A DNA stretch of 64,000 nt, taken from assembly GCF_900111935.1 (NCBI RefSeq), contig NZ_FOYN01000001.1, forward strand, positions 852,069-916,068, read 5' to 3'. Below, piece by piece: positions 22,178-30,562 of the stretch (positions within the stretch are counted from its first letter, which is position 1; each line of letters starts with the position of its first letter). Made by a program: the position numbers and the translations under genes. The notes below the pieces were generated by a model. The model worked only from the letters and a program-made list of their open reading frames with translations, was not told the DNA's origin and did no database searches. Source of the DNA: Halorubrum sodomense. GTDB taxonomy: Archaea; Halobacteriota; Halobacteria; Halobacteriales; Haloferacaceae.

Positions 22178-24646
22178 TCAGTCGTCGGCGACGGCGGGCG
22201 CCGTCCGCGGCTCGGCGCTCGCGTCTGTCGCCTCGGGCGCCGGCGCCCACTCCAGGTCGCCCTCGTAGTGGAACGCGCGGTGGTCCCGCGTCGGGTCGAT
22301 CACCGTCAGCGAGAGCCAGTCGTTGTCCAGCAGCCCGGTCACCGTCTCGGCGTCGCGCAGGGCCTCGGTGACGCGGTCCACCGGCGCGTGGATCACCGCC
22401 GAGAGCCTGAGCGGCTGGTGGTACGGGGCGTCGGCGTCGGCCATCACCGACTGGAGCGGAAGCCCGGTCATCAGGTCGCCGCCGTTGCCCTGGTAGACGC
22501 CGACGTTGCCGACCGGGTTGTGAGTCACCTTCGACCCGCTTCCGTACGCCGCGTTGTCGACCGTCGAGAAGTAGTACTGGGCGTTGATCCACTGGGTGAC
22601 GACGGTCGGCCCCGCGAGGATCGCTTCGAGCGCGTCGCCGTCCGGGTCGGTCGTCCAGTCGTACGAGTGGAGGAACGCGCGCCCGTCGAGGTCGAGCCCG
22701 CTCGTCAGCTCCCGGGGCCCGACGACGAACCCGGCGTTGCCGGCCAGTCCCCACTCGGGGCGCGCCTCGGCCCAGTCGGCGGCGCGGCGCTCCGCCTCGC
22801 GAACGGCCGGCGTCCCCTCGTCCGACCCGGTGCGCTCGGCGGCGGCGCCCTCGCGGGCGGCGTCGAGGTCCGCGCGCAGCCGGTCGAGGTCCGCGGCGTG
22901 CGAGTCCGGGACATCGCCGTCGTACAGTTCGATCTCGTCGGTCGTCGTGTTGTGTTCGGCGGCGAGGAAGACGGTGTCGTCGGGCACGTCGATCCCGCGC
23001 TCGCGCAGCCCCGCCCGCACGTCGGGGTCGTTACAGATCGCGGCGAGGGCGCGGGCGTTCGGGCCGCCGGGGTTGCCGGCGCAGGCGCCGCAGTCGAGGC
23101 TGGAGTCGTAGGGGTTGTTCGCCGTCTCCGCCGCGTGACCGGTGAAGACGACGAGCCGCGCGAACTCTTCGAACCCCATCAGCTCGAACGCGGTCGCGGC
23201 GTACTCGACCCGCTCGTCGCGGGTCAGGCCCGTCGGGAGCCCCTCGCCGGAGTCGTCGTGCTCGTGGACGCCGGGCTCGCAGAACTCGTGGTCGCCCGGC
23301 ACCGCGTCGTCCGCGCCGCCGAGCAGGTCGCGGACGCGACCGGGCACGAGCGTGCGGGCCGCGAGCGCGAGCCCGTACCCGCTCCCGGCGCTCTCGACGA
23401 AACTGAACGCGGTGGCCGGGTTCGACTTCAGCGTCTCGATCACCTCGCCCGCGGCCTCGCGGAGGCCCGCCCGGCGGTCGCGACTCGCCCGCGCGTCGTC
23501 GTCGACCGGGACCTCCGAGACGCGGTGTTGCGCGTCGACGATGGGCGGACAGGCGTCGACCGAGACCTCGGAGTCGTATCCCCGGTACTCCATCGGAACG
23601 CCGAAGAAGCCGGCGTATCCGTGCGTCTCGTAGTCGCCGGTCGCCTCGACGTGGCGGCGGATGACCTCCGAGCGCGTGTCGATACAGAAGACCAACTGGG
23701 CGGCCGGCCGACCCGAGGCGTCGCCGTCGTCGAGCGCCTCGCTCTCCGCGGCGACCCGGCCGACGAGCTCACCGCGGTACGTGGCCTCCCACGCGCTCAG
23801 GAACGCCTCGGCGATTCCGTCGCTCCCCTCGGTCGGCGCCTCACACGCTCCGGTCGCCGCGTCGCCCGACTCGGTCGGCGGCGCGACGTCGACGTCGAAG
23901 GCGTCGGCCAGCGCGAGCCGCACCGCGAGGTACCCTTCCGGCGTGATCGGGTACGCGGACTGCCACGCGCCGCCGTCGTCGGCACGGCGTTTGAGCAGGC
24001 CGGTCCATCCGGGCAGCGCCGCGAACTGCGCTTCGAAGACGGAGTTCCACCGCCCCTCGGGGTGCGACTCCAGCGCGGACTCGATCGCTTCGATCGGTGA
24101 GTCCGGCAGATCGGTGACGAGGCCCCCGTCGGGAACCTCGTCGTCGTACGCGGCCACCGACCGGAAGGCGTCGTAGAACCCGTCCTCGCGGTTCGGCATC
24201 GACCACTGAGCCCGCCCCTCGTCGAGGAACACCGACAGCCACTTCGTCAGCACGCGGTCGACGCGCTCGGCGTCGGCGGGGCCCGCCTCGTCGGCGGCGT
24301 TCCGGGAGTCCGCCGCCTCCGCGGCGCTTGACGGTTCCGGCTCGGCGGCGGTCTCCGCCCGCGCCAGCAGGCTCTCCGGGTCGGCTTCGTAGCCCCGCTC
24401 GGTCAGTTCCGAGTCGAGGCGGTCGCGGTCGATCCGCCCCTCGTCGAGGGCCGCCCGGAACGTCTCCGGACTCGGATAGCCGCGGCCCCCGAGGCGGTCG
24501 GACGCCCGCTCGACGGCCTCGGGGAACGGGAGGTCCTCGAAGCCGGAGAGGGGGTTCGCGGTCACGAACGAGTGGATCGGCCACACCGATCCGACGGCGG
24601 TCGCGGCCTCGTCGACGCGGTCCTCGATAGCGCGTTCAGTGCTCAT
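22178..24646 (-). CDS. dabA: DabA subunit of the DAB inorganic carbon pump (DUF2309)
   Basis: An 822-residue protein of the DUF2309 family. DabA resembles a beta-carbonic anhydrase and, with membrane partner DabB, accumulates bicarbonate in an energy-coupled way. The zinc-site residues are visible: Cys321 and Asp323 in FCIDTRSE, His504 in TGHAAETANNP and Cys519 in DCGACAGNPGG, with the 15-residue His-Cys spacing of the family. The opening WPIHSFVTANPLSGFEDLPF is also a hallmark. Its ATG overlaps the end of dabB by 11 bases, so the two are coupled. Confidence 0.92.
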   Translation of the reverse strand: MSTERAIEDRVDEAATAVGSVWPIHSFVTANPLSGFEDLPFPEAVERASDRLGGRGYPSPETFRAALDEGRIDRDRLDSELTERGYEADPESLLARAETAAEPEPSSAAEAADSRNAADEAGPADAERVDRVLTKWLSVFLDEGRAQWSMPNREDGFYDAFRSVAAYDDEVPDGGLVTDLPDSPIEAIESALESHPEGRWNSVFEAQFAALPGWTGLLKRRADDGGAWQSAYPITPEGYLAVRLALADAFDVDVAPPTESGDAATGACEAPTEGSDGIAEAFLSAWEATYRGELVGRVAAESEALDDGDASGRPAAQLVFCIDTRSEVIRRHVEATGDYETHGYAGFFGVPMEYRGYDSEVSVDACPPIVDAQHRVSEVPVDDDARASRDRRAGLREAAGEVIETLKSNPATAFSFVESAGSGYGLALAARTLVPGRVRDLLGGADDAVPGDHEFCEPGVHEHDDSGEGLPTGLTRDERVEYAATAFELMGFEEFARLVVFTGHAAETANNPYDSSLDCGACAGNPGGPNARALAAICNDPDVRAGLRERGIDVPDDTVFLAAEHNTTTDEIELYDGDVPDSHAADLDRLRADLDAAREGAAAERTGSDEGTPAVREAERRAADWAEARPEWGLAGNAGFVVGPRELTSGLDLDGRAFLHSYDWTTDPDGDALEAILAGPTVVTQWINAQYYFSTVDNAAYGSGSKVTHNPVGNVGVYQGNGGDLMTGLPLQSVMADADAPYHQPLRLSAVIHAPVDRVTEALRDAETVTGLLDNDWLSLTVIDPTRDHRAFHYEGDLEWAPAPEATDASAEPRTAPAVADD

Positions 24647-26117
24647 CGTACTCCTCCGTGGCGGTCAAGACGGTGTCCGGGGCGGGTTGGCCCGCGTTCA
24701 ACAGCGCGACGTAGAGGCGTTCGCTCCGCTCGTACACCCCGGTCTCGATCGCGACGTACGCCGCGAGGAAGGCGACGGCGACGACCGCGTGAAGCGCGGT
24801 CAGTTCGGTCGGTGCGGAGACCACCGGGACCCCCGAGAGGACGCTCGAAACGGCCTCGTAGACGAGCGCGTAGCCCGCGATGGCCGGGAGGAAGACCAGC
24901 GGGACCGCGCCGTAGCGCGCCGTCGCCGGCAGGCCGGTGCGTCTGACCGCGCTCCGGGCCGCGTGGAGCGTCGTGAGCGCGACGAGCGACGCGAGCAGCA
25001 GTCCGCCGTCGACGCTCGTTCCCTTCCCGGTCAGGAGCGCGAACGTCGCGCCGCCGGCCAGCGCGGTCAGCAGGACGACGACCGCGCCCGCGAAGCCCGT
25101 CCCGGGGAGGTCCTCTCCGGTCGGACCGGTGTGTTCGACTTCCTCGCCCGCGCTGAGGAAGTGGTACGCCTTATAAAAGCCGTGGACGATCAGGTGCGTG
25201 ATCGCGGCGCCGAAGAAGCCGAGGCCGGCCTGGAGTATCATGAACCCCATCTGTCCGACGGTCGAGCAGCCCAGTTCGGTCTTGACGTCCGGCTGGACCG
25301 TTTTGAGTAGCTTCCCGGCCAGGGCGCTCGCCGCGCCCACGACCGCGATACCGAGCATGAGCGCGGTCTCGGCGGTCACGACGGGCGCGAAGCGAGTCAG
25401 CAGGACTCCGCCCGCGTTGACGAACCCCGCGTGCATCAGCGCCGACGCCGGCGTGGGGGCGGTCATCGAGGAGAGCAGCCAGCCGTGGAACGGGACGAGC
25501 GCCGACTGGATCATCGCCGCGAGGACGAGCGCGACGCCCGCGACGAGCCACGCGGGCCCGCCGAGGCCGTCGGCGCTCGCGGCGATACCCGATATGGTCG
25601 TCTCGCCGGTCGCCCACCACAGCGCCGTCAGCGCCACGCCGAGGAGCGCGCTGCTGGCGAGGAAGTGCCGGCGGGCGACGCCCGCGGCGGCCCGGGCCTG
25701 CGGCCAGCCGTCGACGGTGCCGACGAGCCGGGCCATCAGGAGCCCCATCGCCAGCCAGAAGCACCAGAACAGCGCGAGGTGGTCGGCCGCGACGAGCGCC
25801 ATCACGGCGAGCGTGAACCCGAAGACCCCGAGGAAGAACTCAGTCTCGTGGGCGCTCCCGGCCATGTAGCGGCGCGAATAGCTGTGGACGATCCCGCTGA
25901 AGAACGTCACGACGACCCACAGCAGGACGGTCAGTCCGTCGACGGCGACGGCGCCGGGGACCTCCCACGCCCCGTCGAGTCGGAGTCGGGCGACGAGCGC
26001 GACGACGCTCGCGGCGAACAGCGCCCACGCGAGCCGCGTTAGTACGACGGGAGCGGACGACGCGTTCGCCGCCTCCCGGAGCGCTCCGACCGTCGGTTTC
26101 GAGGTGCGTCCTGACAT
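24636..26117 (-). CDS. dabB: DabB membrane subunit of the DAB carbon pump (NuoL-like)
   Basis: A 493-residue membrane protein with about 14 helices, homologous to the proton-conducting subunits of complex I and Mrp antiporters. The core VPFHGWLLSSMTAPTPASALMHA is characteristic, here as VPFHGWLLSSM and APTPASALMHAGFVN, and a conserved lysine lies in KLLKTVQPDVKTELG. DabB is thought to let cations flow in to drive CO2 hydration by DabA. It precedes dabA and has an AT-rich upstream region shared with the divergent amidohydrolase. Confidence 0.9.
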   Translation of the reverse strand: MSGRTSKPTVGALREAANASSAPVVLTRLAWALFAASVVALVARLRLDGAWEVPGAVAVDGLTVLLWVVVTFFSGIVHSYSRRYMAGSAHETEFFLGVFGFTLAVMALVAADHLALFWCFWLAMGLLMARLVGTVDGWPQARAAAGVARRHFLASSALLGVALTALWWATGETTISGIAASADGLGGPAWLVAGVALVLAAMIQSALVPFHGWLLSSMTAPTPASALMHAGFVNAGGVLLTRFAPVVTAETALMLGIAVVGAASALAGKLLKTVQPDVKTELGCSTVGQMGFMILQAGLGFFGAAITHLIVHGFYKAYHFLSAGEEVEHTGPTGEDLPGTGFAGAVVVLLTALAGGATFALLTGKGTSVDGGLLLASLVALTTLHAARSAVRRTGLPATARYGAVPLVFLPAIAGYALVYEAVSSVLSGVPVVSAPTELTALHAVVAVAFLAAYVAIETGVYERSERLYVALLNAGQPAPDTVLTATEEYDEH

Positions 26118-26392
26118 CGGTCGATCCGTTGTGCGACCGGTTCCGGAATCCGAAACGAGTTCAGATCCGATTTCGGTCGCTCTCTACACCGCCTGAGAAC
26201 ACTCCGGGTATTAAACTTGTCTTTATTCACAAATCGTTCGTAAATTGCGAATTATAGAACATTATGTTTCTGCGGGGCCGAGGAGTGGCGGGCGACCCGC
26301 CGGCCCTCGCTCTCCTCGCAGCGGCGAGACTCGCGCGTCGTTCGCCGTCGCCACTCAGGAACTCATATCGTCCCCGAGTTCGCAGGGACGGT
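26118..26392. promoter_or_regulatory. AT-rich divergent control region between dabB and amidohydrolase genes
   Basis: The stretch 26205-26265 is strikingly AT-rich for this genome (GGTATTAAACTTGTCTTTAT, then TCGTAAATTGCGAATTATAG) and should hold the promoter for dabBA on the minus strand. An ATG at 26264 in frame with the amidohydrolase would add 43 residues with no family similarity, so it is not taken as the start. Confidence 0.45.
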
Positions 26393-27409
26393 ATGGAGAC
26401 GCTCTCGGGAACCGTCCTCGCCGGCGAGTCGTTCGACCCGATTCGGGGACGCGTCGTCGTCGAAGACGGACGGATCGAGGCGGTCGAGGAGGCGGACACC
26501 GACTCGACGGACATCGTGCTGCCGGCGTTCGTCAACGCGCACACCCACCTCGGCGACTCGGTCGCGAAGGAGGCGGCCGTCGGCCTGTCGCTCGAGGAGG
26601 CGGTGGTGCCGCCGGACAGCCTGAAACACCGCCGGCTGGCGGCCGCCGACCGCGAGGAACTGGTGTCGGCGATGCGCCGGACCCTCCGGTTCATGCGGCG
26701 GACCGGCACCGTCTCCGCCCTGGACTTCCGCGAATCGGGGCGTGCCGGGGCGCGGGCGCTCCGCGAGGCGGCCGCGGAGACGGGGGTCGACCCGTTCATC
26801 TTCGGGAGCGGCGACCCGTCCGTCCTCGACGTCGCCGACGGCTACGGCGCGTCCGGCGCGAACGACGGCGACTTCGCCGCGGAGCGCGCCGCCTGCGAGG
26901 AGCGCGACCGGCCGTTCGCGATCCACGCGGGCGAACCGGACGCGACCGACATCCACCCGGCGCTCGACCTCGACCCGGACCTCCTCGTTCACATGGTCCA
27001 CGCCGGGCGGGAGCACTTGGAACGGGTCGCGGACCGGTCGGTCCCGGTCGCGGTCTGTCCGCGCGCGAACGCGGTCCTCGACGTGGGGGAACCGCCGGTT
27101 CGCGAACTGCTCGACCACGCGACGGTCGCGCTCGGGACGGACAACGCCATGCTGAATCAGCCGTCGATGTTCCGGGAGATGGCGTACACGGCGAAGCGGT
27201 TCGACGTGACCGACCGGGAGGCGTTGCGGATGGCCACCGCCGCAGGGGCGGAGATCGCCGGCCTCGACTGCGGCGTCGTCGAGCCCGGTCGGCGGGCGGC
27301 GCTCGTCGTCCTCGACGGCGACTCGGACAACCTGTCCGGGTCGGACGATCCGGTCAGTGCGGTCGTCCGGCGGGCGACCGGGCTGGACGTCGAGCGGGTC
27401 GTGGCCTGA
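26393..27409 (+). CDS. amidohydrolase family protein (deaminase/chlorohydrolase-like)
   Basis: A 338-residue metal-dependent hydrolase of the ATZ/TRZ-cytosine deaminase type. Metal ligands: the HxH of NAHTHLG, His in FAIHAGE, and Asp in LGTDNAML. The N-terminal 50 residues and the C-terminal part (PGRRAALVVLD) form the small composite beta domain typical of the group. It probably removes ammonia from a purine, pyrimidine or related amine; no neighbour narrows this down. Divergent from dabBA. Confidence 0.82.
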   Translation: METLSGTVLAGESFDPIRGRVVVEDGRIEAVEEADTDSTDIVLPAFVNAHTHLGDSVAKEAAVGLSLEEAVVPPDSLKHRRLAAADREELVSAMRRTLRFMRRTGTVSALDFRESGRAGARALREAAAETGVDPFIFGSGDPSVLDVADGYGASGANDGDFAAERAACEERDRPFAIHAGEPDATDIHPALDLDPDLLVHMVHAGREHLERVADRSVPVAVCPRANAVLDVGEPPVRELLDHATVALGTDNAMLNQPSMFREMAYTAKRFDVTDREALRMATAAGAEIAGLDCGVVEPGRRAALVVLDGDSDNLSGSDDPVSAVVRRATGLDVERVVA

Positions 27410-27430
27410 CCGACGCCGACGGAGGAGGCC

Positions 27431-27910
27431 TCACTCCTCGTCGTGACGCTCCGCGTCGAACCTACCGAACGGGGTCGTCTCGTGGGTCCGCACGAGCACC
27501 TCGTCGGCGACGGTGACGCCCATGTCGAGGAGGGCCTGCGCCACGGGCGTGATGTCGCTGTCCGACTCGCCGACGACGGTCACGAGGAGGTTCTGCTCGC
27601 CGGTCACCAGCTCCTGGACCGACACGACGCCGTCGATGTCGAGGATGTCGGGGATGAGTTCGCCGCGCTCCGGTATCGACGCGGTGCAGTAGAGCAGCAT
27701 CCGGAGCGGGTACCCCGACCGCTGGTAGTCGACGCTGGCGCTGTACCCCTTGATCACGCCGTCGGACTCGAGGCGCCGGATGCGCTTGCGGACGGTGCTG
27801 TCCGAGGTGCCGGTCCGCTCCGCGATGTCCCCGGACGACGTGTTTCGGGCGTCCGCCTGTAGCGCGTACAGGATCGCCCTGTCGACGTCGTCTATCGCGC
27901 CGTTGTCCAT
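27431..27910 (-). CDS. Lrp/AsnC family transcription regulator
   Basis: A 159-residue regulator. Residues 7-60 form the winged helix (DVDRAILYALQADARN, with recognition helix TSDSTVRKRIRRLE); the rest is an RAM-like ligand domain with VVSVQELVTGEQNLLVTVVG, split here as VVSVQELVTG and EQNLLVTVVG. Lrp proteins sense amino acids or other small molecules. CGTATAAAAACG at 27932-27943 is a clear TATA region 24-33 bases before the ATG. It is convergent with the amidohydrolase. Confidence 0.9.
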   Translation of the reverse strand: MDNGAIDDVDRAILYALQADARNTSSGDIAERTGTSDSTVRKRIRRLESDGVIKGYSASVDYQRSGYPLRMLLYCTASIPERGELIPDILDIDGVVSVQELVTGEQNLLVTVVGESDSDITPVAQALLDMGVTVADEVLVRTHETTPFGRFDAERHDEE

Positions 27911-28002
27911 GCGTTCGTCGTAGGCGCGTCTCGTTTTTATACGTTGTCGAGTCACCGCTCCGATCCCGACGCCTACATACGGTCGCCGTCAGTGGGTCGA
28001 AT

Positions 28003-28401
28003 ATGGGAACGTACACCGCGGACATCGACGTGCGGTTCCGCGACATCGACGCGATGGGCCACGTCAACAACGCCGTCTACGCGACGTACATCGAACAGGC
28101 GCGGACGCGGTACTTCCGCGACGTGCTCGATGTCGACATCTCGCGGGCGTCGACCGTGCTGGCGTCGATATCGATCGACTTCCGGTCCCCCGTCGAACTC
28201 GCTGACGGCGAGGTCACGGTCACCGTCGACGTGGCGGACCTCGGGCGGTCGAGCGCGACGATGACCCACGAGGTCCGGGTCGGTGACGCGGTCGCCGCGG
28301 CGGCCGAGGCGACGCTCGTCTCGCTGGACCCCGACACCGGGAAGCCGGCGCCGATCCCCGAGGAACACCGGGCCGGGATGGAGTCGTACCACGACCTCTG
28401 A
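28003..28401 (+). CDS. acyl-CoA thioesterase, 4HBT hot-dog fold
   Basis: A 132-residue hot-dog-fold enzyme. The 4-hydroxybenzoyl-CoA thioesterase signature is plain: RFRDIDAMGHVNNAVYATY with the catalytic Asp, followed by the long helix, and SISIDFRSPVELAD. It should hydrolyse acyl-CoA or aromatic acyl-CoA thioesters. Its start is 92 bases from the divergent Lrp gene, and control by that regulator is possible. Confidence 0.9.
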   Translation: MGTYTADIDVRFRDIDAMGHVNNAVYATYIEQARTRYFRDVLDVDISRASTVLASISIDFRSPVELADGEVTVTVDVADLGRSSATMTHEVRVGDAVAAAAEATLVSLDPDTGKPAPIPEEHRAGMESYHDL

Positions 28402-28487
28402 GGCGGTCGCGGGGGACCGCTTCCGGATCGACCCGCCGAGCCGACCCGGACGCACACCTTCTTGACGGCGCGGACGGATCAATCGGT

Positions 28488-28727
28488 ATGAACGTTCGAC
28501 TGTACGCCCTCGACGGGTGTCCGTGGTGCGAGAAGGCGACCGACGCCTTAGACGAGGCGGGCGTCGAGTACGAGACCGAGTGGGTGGAGGCGCTCCACTC
28601 CGAGCGGAACGAGGTCAAGCGCGTCAGCGGCCAGCGCGGCGTCCCGGTCCTCGTCGACGAGGAGCGGGGCGTGACGATGGCGGAGAGCGCGAACATCGTC
28701 GAGTACGTCGAGAGAACCCTTCAATGA
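28488..28727 (+). CDS. glutaredoxin-like protein
   Basis: A 79-residue thioredoxin-fold protein with CPWC (Cys11, Cys14) after the first strand, GVPVLVDEERG with the cis-Pro, and the terminal helix ANIVEYVERTL. This arrangement is typical of glutaredoxin/NrdH or of the GST N-terminal domain. Haloarchaea use gamma-glutamylcysteine in place of glutathione, so that may be its partner. The stop overlaps the next gene's start by ATGA. Confidence 0.9.
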   Translation: MNVRLYALDGCPWCEKATDALDEAGVEYETEWVEALHSERNEVKRVSGQRGVPVLVDEERGVTMAESANIVEYVERTLQ

Positions 28728-29257
28728 GCATCTACACCGGCCGCGGCGACGAGGGCGAGACCGACCTCCGGGACATGAGCCGGGTGTCGAAGTCGAGTCA
28801 CCGGATCGAGGCGTACGGCTCCGTCGACGAGGCGAACGCGCTGCTCGGCACGGTCCGCCCCACGGGCCACGACGACCTCGACGACCTGCTGGAAACGGTC
28901 CAAAATCACCTCCACGTCGTCCAGGCCGACCTCGCGAACCCCGATCCCGACCCGGACGACCCGCAGGTCGAGAGCGAACACACCGAGCGGCTGGAGGCCC
29001 ACATCGACGCGTTCGACGAGGAGCTGGAGCCGCTCACATCGTTCGTCCTGCCCGGCGGCGGCGAGGCGGGGGCCGCGCTCCACCACGCGCGCGCCGTGGT
29101 GCGACGGGCGGAGCGCCGCGTCGTCGACCTCGCGCGCTCGGAACCGATTAACGAGGCCGTCGTCACCTACCTCAACCGGCTCTCGGACCTCCTCTTCACC
29201 CTCGGTCGGGTCGCCAACGCGCGCGACGGCGAGCCCGAGGAGTCGCCGTCGTACTGA
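28724..29257 (+). CDS. PduO-type ATP:cob(I)alamin adenosyltransferase
   Basis: A 177-residue helical-bundle enzyme that makes adenosylcobalamin from ATP and cob(I)alamin. The ATP-binding N-terminus YTGRGDEGETDL, the helix YGSVDEANALLGTVR and the active-site RRAERRVVDL with LNRLSDLLFTLGR are all family signatures. Its ATG overlaps the glutaredoxin stop by four bases; the coupling suggests that the thiol protein helps keep cobalamin reduced, which is an inference. Confidence 0.94.
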   Translation: MSIYTGRGDEGETDLRDMSRVSKSSHRIEAYGSVDEANALLGTVRPTGHDDLDDLLETVQNHLHVVQADLANPDPDPDDPQVESEHTERLEAHIDAFDEELEPLTSFVLPGGGEAGAALHHARAVVRRAERRVVDLARSEPINEAVVTYLNRLSDLLFTLGRVANARDGEPEESPSY

Positions 29258-29301
29258 CGCCCGAGCGCGCGACTTTTCACCGTCCCGCGCGAGACACCGG
29301 T

Positions 29302-29628
29302 ATGACGCTCGACAGCTACGCGGCGGCGGTCTCCGGTCTCGACCCGGCACCCGGCGAGGTCGAGACGGCGGAGCTCGTCGTCACCGACGACGTGCTCGTG
29401 AAGGCGTTCGTCCTCGGTCCCGACGCGGCGGTCGACCCGCACGAACACGCCGACGCCACGAACGTGTTTCACGTGGTAGAGGGCGAACCGACCGTGATCC
29501 GCGACGACGAGGAGTCGGCGCTCGCGGCACCCGCGGTGGTGGAGAACGAGCGGGGCGCGGTCCACGGCGCGCGCAACGACACCGACGAGCGAGCCGTGCT
29601 CACGGCCAGCCTCGCTCCGCTCCCCTGA
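29302..29628 (+). CDS. cupin domain protein
   Basis: A 108-residue single cupin barrel. The metal-binding motif 1 is partial: PHEHADATNVFHVVEG holds two His and a Glu, while motif 2 (ENERGAVHGARN) keeps one His. A metal site is therefore likely. It may bind a small ligand or act as a simple dioxygenase or isomerase. The stop shares a base with the next start (TGATG), so it is co-translated with the rhodanese. Confidence 0.85.
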   Translation: MTLDSYAAAVSGLDPAPGEVETAELVVTDDVLVKAFVLGPDAAVDPHEHADATNVFHVVEGEPTVIRDDEESALAAPAVVENERGAVHGARNDTDERAVLTASLAPLP

Positions 29629-30029
29629 TGGACGGCGAAATCGACCCCGAGGAGCTGTCGTCGCTGCTGTCGGAGCGGGGCGACGGGTCCGTCGACGAGC
29701 CGCTTCGTATCGTCGACATCCGCGACCAGCGCGCGTTCGACCGGGGGCACCTCCCCGACAGCGAGTGTATCCCGTTCCCCGAACTGACGAGCCGGGTCGC
29801 CGAACTCGACGACGCCGACCGGATCGTCACCGTCTGCCCGCACGGCGTCGCCAGCCGGCAGGCCGCCCAGCTGATCGGCAGCTACGAGGGGACACGGGAG
29901 GCGCGCGTCGAGAGCCTCCGCGGCGGGATCGAGGCGTGGGAGCGCGAGGTCGGCGAGCTGGTGACGGCGGGAGCGGAGTCGCAGGCCGAGAATGACGGGA
30001 CGGACGAGGGGCCCGAGGCGCCGTTCTAA
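29628..30029 (+). CDS. rhodanese-like sulfurtransferase
   Basis: A 133-residue single rhodanese domain. The active-site loop is VCPHGVASRQAA with Cys70, preceded by IVDIRDQRAFDRGHLPDSE, and followed by LRGGIEAWE. It transfers sulfane sulfur to thiol acceptors or holds persulfide. The last 20 residues form an acidic tail. It is coupled to the cupin gene. Confidence 0.9.
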   Translation: MDGEIDPEELSSLLSERGDGSVDEPLRIVDIRDQRAFDRGHLPDSECIPFPELTSRVAELDDADRIVTVCPHGVASRQAAQLIGSYEGTREARVESLRGGIEAWEREVGELVTAGAESQAENDGTDEGPEAPF

Positions 30030-30050
30030 CCGCGCCGTCCGTACCCTCCG

Positions 30051-30104
30051 ACCGCTCCGCCCGCGCTCCCTAACCGCTCCGCCCGCGCTCCCTAACCGCT
30101 CCGC
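30051..30104. repeat. 22-base tandem repeats after the rhodanese gene
   Basis: Two perfect copies of ACCGCTCCGCCCGCGCTCCC plus TA (30051-30072, 30073-30094) are followed by a partial third. On the minus strand each full copy contains a TAG, one of which ends the frame described next. Confidence 0.75.
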
Positions 30105-30276
30105 TCGAACCGCCCGAACGGCCCCGCGGCCGTCGGCAGCGCGACCACGGCCGGCACGAGACCGAACCCGGGCACCCCGTCGTCGCTCGCGCCGCCGACC
30201 GGCAACGCGGTGACGAGCAGGACTGCGACGAGCGAGGCGACGACGACCGACCGAACCGAGGGGCTCGAGGCCGACC
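30092..30276 (-). pseudogene. possible remnant of a small exported protein with a PGF-type tail
   Basis: The frame reads SVRSVVVASLVAVLLVTALP, a good signal or membrane helix, then VGGASDDGVPGFGLVPAVVAL and ends PFGRFERSG at a TAG in the repeats. DDGVPGFG before a hydrophobic stretch recalls the archaeosortase (PGF-CTERM) signal, but the second helix is broken. No ATG, GTG or TTG lies in frame upstream; a GTG about 30291 is one base out of frame. CATATATCG near 30304-30312 could be the old promoter. Confidence 0.3.
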
Positions 30277-30562
30277 GTGTCGTGGACGCACAACGCGCGT
30301 CGCCGATATATGGCCGTTCTTCACCGTTCGCCCGAACCGTCGGAACACGGCGCGGAGTCGGACCGACGGAAGCGTCGAAAACCCGCGAAAAAGAGGGGGG
30401 AGGGGGAGCGAGTGACGTTCCCTCCGTTCGTCAGTGTGCTATCCAATTTCAAAGGTATTCAGTGCTTACCGGCGGCGAACCGACGGATATCTGTGGATCC
30501 TGGTGAGCTATCGGGTGCGTCTCCCGGTTGAGCGAGCCCGGTCGAAGGTGGCCGACGTGGTG
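30277..30562. other. intergenic stretch without a gene
   Basis: It contains a purine run (AAAAAGAGGGGGGAGGGGGA near 30390-30410) and no frame with protein-like composition on either strand. Confidence 0.4.

Noticed and set aside
22268-24100. 610-codon plus-strand frame opposite dabA
   Set aside because: Arg/Val-rich shadow; dabA has intact zinc-site motifs on the other strand.
26264-26392. Upstream extension of the amidohydrolase from ATG 26264
   Set aside because: The added residues resemble no family N-terminus and begin inside the AT-rich promoter region.
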